A DNA stretch of 64,000 bases, from the NCBI RefSeq assembly GCF_040706535.1, contig NZ_JAPDRJ010000004.1:124001-188000 (forward strand), in the 5' to 3' direction. The position numbers and the translations under genes are program-made. The stretch is from Lentisalinibacter orientalis (lineage in GTDB: Bacteria; Pseudomonadota; Gammaproteobacteria; Steroidobacterales; Woeseiaceae). Positions 53,380-61,148 of this stretch are shown here, piece after piece. Within the stretch, counting starts at the first letter, position 1, and each line of letters opens with the position of its first letter. The notes under the pieces were generated by a model. That model did no database searches. It was not told where the DNA came from and saw nothing but the letters and a program-made list of their open reading frames with translations.

Positions 53380-55239
53380 ATGAGCGAAGACGCCCGCATC
53401 ATCCGCGTGCCTGATATCGGCGACTTCGACGAGGTCGACGTCATCGAGGTGCATGTGGCCGAGGGCGACGAGATCGCCGCCGAGGACCCCATCGTCACGC
53501 TGGAGACGGACAAGGCCAGCATGGACCTGCCGGCGCCCCGGGGCGGCCGGGTCGAGGCCGTGCTGGTGAAGACCGGCGACAAGGTCTCCGAGGGCAGCGA
53601 ACTCCTGCGCCTGGCCGACGCGGCTGACGAGGGGGAAGACGCGCCCTCTGACGGCGGTGAGAGCGGAGAGAGCGACACCGACGAGGCCCGGACCGACGAG
53701 GCAGAGGTCGCGGGGGCCGAGGACGAAGCAGAAGCAGGAGAACGGGACGGGCAGGCGTCTGGCTCGGACAAGCGATCGCCCCGCCGCAGCCAGGCGCGGC
53801 AGGCGGCCCGCGACGACGCCGACGCGGACCTGGAGACGGACCTCGTCGTGCTGGGCGCCGGGCCGGGCGGCTACGCCGCCGCGTTCCGCGCCGCCGACCT
53901 GGGCCTGCGGGTGACGCTGGTCGAGCGCTGGCCGGTGCTGGGCGGCGTCTGCCTGAACGTGGGCTGTATCCCCTCCAAGGCGCTGCTGCATGCCGCCCGG
54001 GTCATCGAGGAAGCCGCCGACATGGGCGAGCACGGCATCCGCTTCGGCGAGCCGGAGATCGATGCCGCGCGGCTCGGTGAATGGAAGTCCGGGGTCGTCG
54101 AACGGCTCACCGACGGGCTCACCGGCCTGGCGAAGCAACGCAAGGTGCAGGTGGTCCACGGCACCGGCCGCTTCCTGTCGCCCCACCGGCTGGCCGTCGA
54201 GAACGACGACGGGCGCCGCGTGATCGCATTCGAACAGTGCGTCATCGCCGCGGGCTCCGAGCCCAGCCGCATCCCCGGCCTGCCCGACGACGAGCGCATC
54301 GTCGACTCGACCGGCGCGCTGGAACTGGCGCCCCTGCCGGAACGCCTGCTGGTGGTGGGCGGCGGCATCATCGGACTGGAGATGGCCTGCGTCTACGATG
54401 CGCTGGGCGTGAAGGTCACCGTGGTGGAGCTGATGAAACAGCTGATGCCCGGGGCCGACCCGGACCTCGTCCGGCCGCTGGCGAAGCGCATGAAGAGCCG
54501 CTACGAGGACATCCTGCTGGGCGTGAGCGTGTCCGGCATGGAGAGCCGGAAGGAGGGGGTCCGGGTCAGCTTCGAGGGTGACGGTGCGCCGGAGCCGGGG
54601 CTGTGGGACCGGGTGCTGGTGGCCGTGGGCCGGCGGGCCAACGGCGATCGCCTGGACGCGGACAAAGCGGGCGTCGAGGTGGGCGAGCGCGGCATCATCC
54701 CGGTGGACAAACAGATGCGCACGAACGTGCCGCACATCTACGCTATCGGCGATATCGTCGGCCAGCCCATGCTGGCCCACAAGGCCACCCACGAAGGCAA
54801 GGTGGCGGCCGAGGCGGCGGCCGGCGAGAAGAGCGCCTTCGACGCCCGGGTGATCCCGTCGGTGGCCTATACCGATCCCGAGGTGGCCTGGGTGGGGCTC
54901 ACCGAGACCGAGGCGAAGGAGCAGGGCGTCGACTACGGCAAGGCCCAGTTCCCCTGGGCCGCCAGCGGGCGCTCACTGGCGATGGGGCGCGACGAGGGCT
55001 TCACCAAGCTCCTGTTCGACAAGTCGACCAACCGCCTGCTGGGCGCCGGCATCGTCGGCACCAACGCCGGCGACCTGATCTCGGAGACGGCGCTGGCCAT
55101 CGAGATGGACGCCGACGCGGCCGATATCGGTCTGACTATCCATCCCCACCCGACCCTGTCGGAGACCGTGGCCATGGCGGCCGAGGCCTGGGAGGGGACG
55201 CTGACGGATCTCTACATGCCGCGCCGGAAGGACCGCTAG
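53380..55239 (+). CDS. lpdA: Dihydrolipoamide dehydrogenase (E3) with an N-terminal lipoyl domain
   Basis: A 619-residue E3 re-oxidising the lipoyl groups with FAD and NAD. Residues 1-80 are a lipoyl domain (ETDKASMDLP, lysine about 45), followed by an acidic linker to about 148. The E3 core has LVVLGAGPGGYAAAFRAADL, the redox disulphide in GGVCLNVGCIPSKALL, the NAD site VVGGGIIGLEMACVYDALG and HPHPTLSETVAMAAEAWEG with the catalytic His-Glu pair. Standard E3 is about 470 residues; lipoyl-bearing forms occur in some bacteria. The start is ATG 53380, 40 nt after aceF. Its TAG overlaps that of the convergent DoxX gene. Confidence 0.96.
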   Translation: MSEDARIIRVPDIGDFDEVDVIEVHVAEGDEIAAEDPIVTLETDKASMDLPAPRGGRVEAVLVKTGDKVSEGSELLRLADAADEGEDAPSDGGESGESDTDEARTDEAEVAGAEDEAEAGERDGQASGSDKRSPRRSQARQAARDDADADLETDLVVLGAGPGGYAAAFRAADLGLRVTLVERWPVLGGVCLNVGCIPSKALLHAARVIEEAADMGEHGIRFGEPEIDAARLGEWKSGVVERLTDGLTGLAKQRKVQVVHGTGRFLSPHRLAVENDDGRRVIAFEQCVIAAGSEPSRIPGLPDDERIVDSTGALELAPLPERLLVVGGGIIGLEMACVYDALGVKVTVVELMKQLMPGADPDLVRPLAKRMKSRYEDILLGVSVSGMESRKEGVRVSFEGDGAPEPGLWDRVLVAVGRRANGDRLDADKAGVEVGERGIIPVDKQMRTNVPHIYAIGDIVGQPMLAHKATHEGKVAAEAAAGEKSAFDARVIPSVAYTDPEVAWVGLTETEAKEQGVDYGKAQFPWAASGRSLAMGRDEGFTKLLFDKSTNRLLGAGIVGTNAGDLISETALAIEMDADAADIGLTIHPHPTLSETVAMAAEAWEGTLTDLYMPRRKDR

Positions 55240-55853
55240 GACGAAGTCACCACCGCTCGCTGTGGGCGGAATCGTCTCGCGATCCAGTAGTCGACGCTGG
55301 CATAGCGGCCCGCACCGGTGAAGAACAGCGCCAGCAGCATCACGAAGTAGGTGGCCGCCCACTCGATACCGTTGTTCGAGATGACCAGGCTGCCGGTCTC
55401 CGTCAGCCAGTCGTAATTGCCGTGCTCGCGCAGCAGTTCCTTCGCCTTGTCCAGCCGCTGCATGGCGCCGTCGATATTCTCTGCCGGGAACGGGCTCATC
55501 GGGTCGTGCACGGCCTGCCAGCCGTTCTTCCAGTGCACGCCGAAGGCGGCCACCAGCATGGTCACCATCAGCGGGATGGAGACCCAGCGTACGGCGAAAC
55601 CGATCAGCAGCAGGACGGCGCCGCCCACCTCCGCGCCGGTGGCCAGCCAGGCCATCAGCGTGGGGAACGGCAGGCCGAGTCCCCAGTCCGGGTTGCCGAA
55701 CCAGCTGATGATGTTGTCCATGCCGGAGAGCTTGTTGGTGCCGGCCACCCAGAATACCGGCACCAGGTACAGGCGCAGCGCCAGCGGGCCGAGGAAGTCC
55801 ACGGCCTTCGTGGCGTCCAGCAGGTCCTGCAGGCGGTTCAGGAATCCAATCAT
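55236..55853 (-). CDS. DoxX-family membrane protein of the MNIO cassette
   Basis: A 205-residue protein with about four membrane helices: FLGPLALRLYLVPVFWVAG, ATGAEVGGAVLLLIGFAV, VSIPLMVTMLVAAFGVHW and IEWAATYFVMLLALFFTGAG. DoxX/HvfD proteins are found as the last gene of DUF692-DUF2063 cassettes, probably acting in a respiratory or quinone-linked step, but their role is not settled. ATG 55853 has GGGAG upstream and lies 7 nt after the DUF2063 stop. The stop codon overlaps that of lpdA in a CTAG palindrome. Confidence 0.85.
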   Translation of the reverse strand: MIGFLNRLQDLLDATKAVDFLGPLALRLYLVPVFWVAGTNKLSGMDNIISWFGNPDWGLGLPFPTLMAWLATGAEVGGAVLLLIGFAVRWVSIPLMVTMLVAAFGVHWKNGWQAVHDPMSPFPAENIDGAMQRLDKAKELLREHGNYDWLTETGSLVISNNGIEWAATYFVMLLALFFTGAGRYASVDYWIARRFRPQRAVVTSS

Positions 55854-55860
55854 GAGTCTG

Positions 55861-56649
55861 TCACTCCCCTCTGTCTGCGGTTCGGTCCCGGCGGATACCC
55901 AGGACGATATCCAGGCGCTGCATCTCCTCCAGCGTGTCGCGGGCGCCCGCGACGACGGCCTGCGGCTGCGGATGGCCGATCTCGGCGGCGACGGTCTCGG
56001 CGAGTTCGCGCCCCGTGCGGCCGGCCTCGTTGTCACGCGCGAGTTCGAACAGGCGCGCGGTGGCGGCGTTCAGCTCCAGGAAGCCCATGCGGTCGTCGAG
56101 CCGGCGATAGACCACAAGCCAGGTCGGCTGCGCATCGGGTTCCTCCGGTTGAAACTCCGGGCTGATGCGGTGCACCGGGAAGGGGTAGCCGCACAACCAC
56201 GCGAGCGGCGAGACGACGGGTATGCCCGTCAACAGGTCCGCCTCCCGCTCCACGCCGGTCAGGTCCGGGTCCTCCTCCTCGATGGAGAGCGCCAGCCCCA
56301 CCCATTCGTAGTGCGCGAGCGCATGCAGGAAGGGAGGGTCGGCGGGCTCGTCGCGCTCGTGCTCCAGAAAATCGACGAACTCCCGGGGCATGTGCAGGAA
56401 CAGCGGGGTGTGGGATTCGTGGCGGGCGATGAAGTCGCGCACCAGCGCGTCCCACTGCTCGCCGTCGAGGACGCGTTTGGTCACCCGGAAGGTGGCCGCG
56501 AGCAGCCCCGAGATATTGCCGAAGAACAGGTCGCGGTAGATCGCGAGGCGCCGGTCCTCGATGCCGGCCGGCGCCGGGTTGGATTTCGGGTCGCGGATGT
56601 GGGCCGCGAACTCGTACTGCCTGCGCTGGAAGGACGGGCGCTCAGACAC
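55861..56649 (-). CDS. DUF2063 family protein (MNIO partner)
   Basis: A 262-residue protein. The N-terminal domain (RRQYEFAAHIRDPKSN, GIEDRRLAIYRDLFFGNISG, LLAATFRVTKRVLDGEQWDA) is the DUF2063 partner found with DUF692 enzymes, thought to recognise the precursor leader. The C-terminal part has LNAATARLFELARDN, the second domain of this family. It overlaps the DUF692 gene by 8 nt. In bufferin-type cassettes this partner is required for peptide modification. No catalytic residues of its own are recognised. Confidence 0.88.
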   Translation of the reverse strand: MSERPSFQRRQYEFAAHIRDPKSNPAPAGIEDRRLAIYRDLFFGNISGLLAATFRVTKRVLDGEQWDALVRDFIARHESHTPLFLHMPREFVDFLEHERDEPADPPFLHALAHYEWVGLALSIEEEDPDLTGVEREADLLTGIPVVSPLAWLCGYPFPVHRISPEFQPEEPDAQPTWLVVYRRLDDRMGFLELNAATARLFELARDNEAGRTGRELAETVAAEIGHPQPQAVVAGARDTLEEMQRLDIVLGIRRDRTADRGE

Positions 56650-57544
56650 GGGCGGCCTCCGCCTCGATGTCGGCCAGCGCCCCTGGCTCGCGCTGCAGCG
56701 TGCGCACCAGGCGCAGCTCGCCCAGCAACTCGTCCAGGGGCGGGAAGTTGAAGTCCCGTTCCAGCAGCGTCGGCAGGGGCCCCAGCCGCTCGTAGGTCCT
56801 GGCCAGCAGCCGCCAGACGGGGTCGCTGACCGCGGCGCCGTGGGTGTCCACGCGCAGGTCCTCGGCCTCCACGTAGTGGCCTGCCACGTGCAGGTAGGCT
56901 ACGCGCTCGTCCGGCATGGCCGCCAGGAATTCCTCGGCGTCGTAGCCGTGGTTGATGGCATTCACCACGATGTTGTTCACGTCCAGCAGCAGATCGCAGT
57001 CGGCTTCCTCCAGCACCGCGCGCACGAACTCCGCCTCGCTGAGCGAGCGGTCCGGGGTGGCATAGTAGGAGACGTTCTCCACCGCGATGCGCTGGCCCAG
57101 GATCTCCTGGGCGCGGCGGATGCGCGCGGCGACGTAGTGCACGGCCTCCTCGGTGAACGGGATAGGCATCAGGTCGTAGAGGTGGCCGTCGTCGCCGCAG
57201 TAACTGAGGTGCTCGGAGTAGAAGGTGATGCCGTGCTCGTCCATGAAGCGGCGGATGCGCCGGAGCAGGTCCTCGTCCAGGGGCGACGGCGCACCCAGCG
57301 ACAGCGACAGGCCGTGCAGGGTCACGGGATAGCGTTCGGTGAATTCGCGGAAGCGCCGCCCCTGCCGGCCGCCGACGCCGATCCAGTTCTCCGGCGCCAC
57401 TTCCAGGAAGTCGATCTCCTCGGGCTGCGCCTCCCACAGCGACTGCATGAGGCCCCGCCGCAGGCCGAGGCCGGCGCCTGCGGGGATGTCGCGCTGCGCG
57501 CTGCCGTTCGGCGTCCCGGTTTCCTGCCGTGCTGTCTCCGTCAT
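56642..57544 (-). CDS. DUF692 multinuclear non-heme iron oxidase (MNIO)
   Basis: A 300-residue TIM-barrel enzyme of the MNIO family, whose members use two or three irons and oxygen to modify cysteines of ribosomal peptides into oxazolone/thioamide or thiooxazole groups that bind copper. Ligand-bearing phrases are PVTLHGLSLSLG, TFYSEHLSYCGDDGH, IAVENVSYYATPD, LLLDVNNIVVNAINHG and AYLHVAGHY. GLRRGLMQSLWEAQPEEIDF is the usual start after a short tail. ATG 57544 has AAAGGA close before it. No DUF2282-type or other cysteine-bearing precursor gene is found before it; only 121 nt separate it from the DUF1841 gene. Confidence 0.9.
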   Translation of the reverse strand: MTETARQETGTPNGSAQRDIPAGAGLGLRRGLMQSLWEAQPEEIDFLEVAPENWIGVGGRQGRRFREFTERYPVTLHGLSLSLGAPSPLDEDLLRRIRRFMDEHGITFYSEHLSYCGDDGHLYDLMPIPFTEEAVHYVAARIRRAQEILGQRIAVENVSYYATPDRSLSEAEFVRAVLEEADCDLLLDVNNIVVNAINHGYDAEEFLAAMPDERVAYLHVAGHYVEAEDLRVDTHGAAVSDPVWRLLARTYERLGPLPTLLERDFNFPPLDELLGELRLVRTLQREPGALADIEAEAARV

Positions 57545-57665
57545 CGTCCTTTCCGTCTTCCTGTCTGCCGTGCCGCTGTCGTCGTCATCCGGTTCATCGC
57601 GTTCCGGTCCGTCGTCATCACAGAGGACCGGCCGCGCCGGCCGTATATTTCACCGCCGCCGACGA

Positions 57666-58088
57666 TCAGGTCAGCCGGCGCAGGCGCTCGAGATAGGCGC
57701 TCTCGTCCGGGGGCGTGCCGGCGCGCTGGGCCTGCCAGAGCGCTTCCGCCAGGCATTCGATCATGCGGTGTTCGGCCTCGTGGGCGTTGCCGAGCCGTGT
57801 GGCCAGCCCGTCGAACACGGTGCGCACGCCGGCCGGCCGGTCCGTGGCCACCTGCTCGCGCAGGGCCATGTGCAGCCCCATGTGCAGAAACGGATTGGCA
57901 GCCCCGTCCGCACCCGTGTAATCCCGCGCGAGCCTCGAGTCTGCCAGTGCGTCGTGATACTCCGGGTGGGCGGCCACCACGTCGGCGATCTGCGCCTCCA
58001 GCGCGCTCATCGGCCGGGACTCCGTGGCCTTCTGCCAGGCCTCGGCATACATGCGCCGGAGTTCGTCGCGGTCCTGGCCGAACAGCAT
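57666..58088 (-). CDS. DUF1841 family protein
   Basis: A 140-residue cytosolic protein of the proteobacterial DUF1841 family: MLFGQDRDELRRMYAEAWQK, LSALEAQIADVV-like helix, HPEYHDALAD, and NPFLHMGLHMALREQVATDR. Helical and charged, with no known activity. Its ATG overlaps the nth stop (TGATG at 58090-58086), as in other gammaproteobacteria where DUF1841 follows nth, so it belongs to the rnf-nth operon rather than the MNIO cassette. Confidence 0.88.
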   Translation of the reverse strand: MLFGQDRDELRRMYAEAWQKATESRPMSALEAQIADVVAAHPEYHDALADSRLARDYTGADGAANPFLHMGLHMALREQVATDRPAGVRTVFDGLATRLGNAHEAEHRMIECLAEALWQAQRAGTPPDESAYLERLRRLT

Positions 58089-58735
58089 CAGGCCGCCTCC
58101 GGCGACTCGGTCTTGTGGCGGTACTCGCAGAGGTCGGCAATGATGCAGTTCGGGCAGTCGGGCTTGCGTGCCTTGCACACGTAGCGCCCGTGCAGGATCA
58201 GCCAGTGGTGGGCGTCCTTCAGGAACTCCTCCGGCGTCAGCCGGCTCAGCCGCTTCTCCACCTCCAGCGGCGTCTTTCCTTTGGCCAGCCCGGTACGATT
58301 GGCCACGCGGAAGATGTGGGTATCCACCGCGATCACGGGCTCGCCGAAGGCCGTATTCAGGATCACGTTCGCGGTCTTGCGGCCGACGCCGGGCAGGGCT
58401 TCCAGCGCTGCCCGGTCCCGGGGCACCTCGCCCTCGTGCTCCTCGATCAGGATCCGGCAGGTCTCGATGATGTTCTTCGCCTTGCTGTTGTAGAGGCCGA
58501 TGGTGCGGATGTGGCGGGACAGCCCGTCGACGCCCAGGGCGAGAACGTCCGCCGGCGTATCGGCCGCCGGGAAGAGTTTCCGGGTGGCCTTGTTCACTCC
58601 GACGTCGGTCGCCTGGGCCGAGAGTATGACCGCGACCAGGAGCTCGAAGGGCGTGGAATACTCGAGCTCGGTGGTGGGGTGGGGATTGGCATCCCGCAGC
58701 CGCCGGTAGATGGCCGTGCGCTTGTCCCGGTTCAT
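58088..58735 (-). CDS. nth: Endonuclease III
   Basis: A 215-residue bifunctional DNA glycosylase/AP lyase for oxidised pyrimidines. The helix-hairpin-helix is ALPGVGRKTANVILNTA (catalytic Lys), the catalytic Asp is in VIAVDTHIFRVANR, and the [4Fe-4S] cysteines are in VCKARKPDCPNCIIADLCEY. It is the terminal rnf-cluster gene, coupled to rnfE by ATGA. Confidence 0.97.
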   Translation of the reverse strand: MNRDKRTAIYRRLRDANPHPTTELEYSTPFELLVAVILSAQATDVGVNKATRKLFPAADTPADVLALGVDGLSRHIRTIGLYNSKAKNIIETCRILIEEHEGEVPRDRAALEALPGVGRKTANVILNTAFGEPVIAVDTHIFRVANRTGLAKGKTPLEVEKRLSRLTPEEFLKDAHHWLILHGRYVCKARKPDCPNCIIADLCEYRHKTESPEAA

Positions 58736-59466
58736 TGCACGCCGTCCGCGGCTGTCGGCGCCGGCACGGATCGCCGGCGGCTGTCCAGGAAGTTCTTGCC
58801 GGCCACCAGCAGGGCGAGGGTCAGGAATGCGCCCGGCGGCAATATGGCCAGCAGGAAGCCGCCACCGGCGCCCGCCTGGTCGGACGGTGCGGCTACCGCG
58901 CCGGTGAGCAGGTGCCAGTCGGCGAACAGGGTGCCGCGGCCGACCAGCTCGCGGATGCCGCCGACGACGACCAGCACCCAGGCGAAACCGAGGCCCATCA
59001 CCAGGCCGTCGGCGGCAGCGGGCAGCGGCGGTTGGCGCGACGCCACGGCCTCCGCCCGCGCGACGATGGCGCAGTTGGTCACGATCAGCGCGATGAAGAT
59101 GCCGAGCGCCCGGTCCAGTGCCGGGAACCAGGCTTCGAAGATCATCTCCACGCAGGTCACCAGCGAGGCGATGACCAGCACGTAGACCGCGATGCGGATC
59201 TCCCGGGTGAGCGAGCGGCGCAGCAGGGAGACGAGCGCGTTGGTGGCGGTCATGACGAACACGGTGGCCAGCCCGAGGCCGAGACCGTGCACGGCGCCGG
59301 TGGTCACCGCCAGGAGCGGACAGAGGCCCAGCAGCTGCACCAGCCCCGGGTTGTTATCCCAGAGTCCGTTGCGCAGCCACGTGCCACGGCCGGCGGCGGG
59401 CGCTGCGGCGGTGTCTCCGGTCGGGTTGCTTTGCTGGCCGACGGTGGCGGCGTCGGTCTGGCTCAT
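58732..59466 (-). CDS. rnfE: Electron transport complex subunit RnfE
   Basis: A 244-residue Rnf membrane subunit with six helices. NGLWDNNPGLVQLLGLCPLL and FIALIVTNCAIVARAEAVAS carry the conserved Cys and Asn residues around the intramembrane iron-sulphur site shared with RnfA. The first about 28 residues are a polar extension. ATG 59466 with GGAGGAGG overlaps the rnfG stop. Confidence 0.95.
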   Translation of the reverse strand: MSQTDAATVGQQSNPTGDTAAAPAAGRGTWLRNGLWDNNPGLVQLLGLCPLLAVTTGAVHGLGLGLATVFVMTATNALVSLLRRSLTREIRIAVYVLVIASLVTCVEMIFEAWFPALDRALGIFIALIVTNCAIVARAEAVASRQPPLPAAADGLVMGLGFAWVLVVVGGIRELVGRGTLFADWHLLTGAVAAPSDQAGAGGGFLLAILPPGAFLTLALLVAGKNFLDSRRRSVPAPTAADGVQ

Positions 59467-60104
59467 CCGGCCTCCTCCTGCACACGCTTCTCGAGATCTT
59501 TCCGGTGAGCGGCGAAGTATATCAAGGTGGATTTCACCGCCCGGACCACCGCGCGGGGCGTGATGGTAGCGCCGGTGAATTGCTCGAAACGGCCGCCTGA
59601 ACGCCGGAGCGCCCATTCGTCGGCGGGCGGAGCGCCGAGGGAGAGTCCGGCGAAGGCCCGGATCCAGTCGGAGCGGGAGGCCTCGATGCCGTCGCCGAGG
59701 CCGGGCGTCTCGCGGTGTTCGAGCACCCGCACCGCGGTGATGGTGCCGTCGGGACGCAGGCCGATCAGGAGCCGGATGGGACCGGAGTAGCCGTCGGCGG
59801 ACACCTCGAAGATCCAGGCGCTGGTTCGCCCGCCGTCCAGCGCCCGGTACACCAGGGCGGGCTGGCGCCCCGGGAGATCGTGGGGCGGCTCGAAGCGCAG
59901 CGGAGCGTCCAGGGTGATGCGGTCCCAGGCCACGCCCTCGAGCAGGGGCGCGAAGCGCTGCTGGCGCAGAGCGGCGCGGTTTTCCTCGATGCGCTCCCGG
60001 GTGAGTTCCCAGGTCAGCGAGACCGCGCCGGCGCAGACGGCGGCGAACACGGCCAGCACCAGGCCGGTGCGCCAGGGCGGCAGGCTGGCCGGCCGCTCGC
60101 TCAC
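59463..60104 (-). CDS. rnfG: Electron transport complex subunit RnfG
   Basis: A 213-residue subunit with one N-terminal membrane helix (TGLVLAVFAAVCAGAVSLTW) and a periplasmic FMN-binding domain; the covalent flavin threonine is in FTGATITPRAVVRAV. GYSGPIRLLIGL and VLEHRETPGLGDGI are conserved. The start is GTG 60104, sharing GTGA with the rnfD stop. It passes electrons within the Rnf complex. Confidence 0.93.
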   Translation of the reverse strand: MSERPASLPPWRTGLVLAVFAAVCAGAVSLTWELTRERIEENRAALRQQRFAPLLEGVAWDRITLDAPLRFEPPHDLPGRQPALVYRALDGGRTSAWIFEVSADGYSGPIRLLIGLRPDGTITAVRVLEHRETPGLGDGIEASRSDWIRAFAGLSLGAPPADEWALRRSGGRFEQFTGATITPRAVVRAVKSTLIYFAAHRKDLEKRVQEEAG

Positions 60105-61144
60105 GGCGAGCGCCCGTGGCCCGCGATGCGCGGGCGGGTGTAGCGGTCGATGGCGGGGACGGCCATGTTCATGAGCAGCACGGCGAAAGCCACGCCGTCC
60201 GGGTAGCCGCCCCAGGTCCGGATCGCCCAGGTGACGAGACCGATGCCGAAGCCGTACACCAGCCGGCCCGCGGGGCTGGTGGCCGCCGAGACCGGGTCGG
60301 TGGCGATGAAGAAGGCGCAGAGCAGGGTGGCGCCGCTGAACAGGTGGAAGCCGGGGGTGGGGGCGAGGCCGGGCTGCAGGATCGAGGCGACGGTCGCGGG
60401 CACCAGCACGCCGGCGAGCACCGCCACCGGTATGTGCCAGCGGATGATCCCCCGGTACAGCAGCCAGAAGCCGCCGAGGGCGATGAAGTTGTCGATCCAT
60501 TCCCAGCCGCGGCCGCCGAAGTCGCCGAACAGGGGATTGCTGCGGATCTCGGCGAAGATCTGCATCTCCCTCAGGCCCTCGCGCACCGAGTCCAGCGGTG
60601 TCGCCCGGGTGATCGCGTCCAGCGTGACGCCGTCCGGCAGTCGTCCTGCCAGTACGTAGCCCAGGGACTCCAGCAGCGAGAGCCCCTCGTAGTCCAGGTC
60701 GCCCATGCGTGGCGGCAGCCAGGCGGTCATGGCCACCGGGAAGGACAGCAGCGCGGCCACGTAGCCGGCCATCGCCGGGTTGAAGACGTTGTAGCCCAGG
60801 CCGCCGTACAGATGCTTGGCGAATACCATCGCGAAGATCGAGCCGGTGGCCGTGACCCACCAGGGCGTGAGCGGCGGCAGGGCGAAGGCCAGCAGCACCG
60901 CCGTCACCACCGCGCTGTAGTCTTCCAGCGCCGGGGCGACCGGCATGCCGCGGAGGCGCAGGACCAGCGCCTCGCTCCCCAGGCAGAAGACCGCGGCGAC
61001 CAGCACGTTGAACAGCAGGCCGGGGCCGAAGAACCAGACATAGGCTGCGGCCGCGGGGGCGAGTGCATACAGGACCTGGCGCATGACGGCGCCCACGCCG
61101 GTCCTCGGGCGCAGCAGCGGCAGTCCGACGGTGCGGAAACGCAC
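60101..61144 (-). CDS. rnfD: Electron transport complex subunit RnfD
   Basis: A 347-residue multi-span subunit. It has GGLGYNVFNPAMAGYVAALL and HLFSGATLLCAFFIATDPVS; the S-G-A-T threonine binds FMN covalently. GTG 61144 was chosen because GAGGG lies 8 nt before it inside the rnfC end; GTG 61165 would add 7 residues without a ribosome site. Together with the other Rnf subunits it couples ferredoxin/NADH electron transfer to ion transport. Confidence 0.93.
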   Translation of the reverse strand: MRFRTVGLPLLRPRTGVGAVMRQVLYALAPAAAAYVWFFGPGLLFNVLVAAVFCLGSEALVLRLRGMPVAPALEDYSAVVTAVLLAFALPPLTPWWVTATGSIFAMVFAKHLYGGLGYNVFNPAMAGYVAALLSFPVAMTAWLPPRMGDLDYEGLSLLESLGYVLAGRLPDGVTLDAITRATPLDSVREGLREMQIFAEIRSNPLFGDFGGRGWEWIDNFIALGGFWLLYRGIIRWHIPVAVLAGVLVPATVASILQPGLAPTPGFHLFSGATLLCAFFIATDPVSAATSPAGRLVYGFGIGLVTWAIRTWGGYPDGVAFAVLLMNMAVPAIDRYTRPRIAGHGRSP

Positions 61145-61148
61145 CGGT

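Noticed and set aside
54603..56165. 520-codon plus-strand frame across lpdA and the MNIO cassette
   Set aside because: Out-of-frame shadow of lpdA that runs antisense through DoxX and DUF2063.
57541..57618. 25-codon frame overlapping the MNIO start as ATGA, considered as the precursor peptide
   Set aside because: No cysteine, no signal peptide and no ribosome site; the overlap is probably chance.
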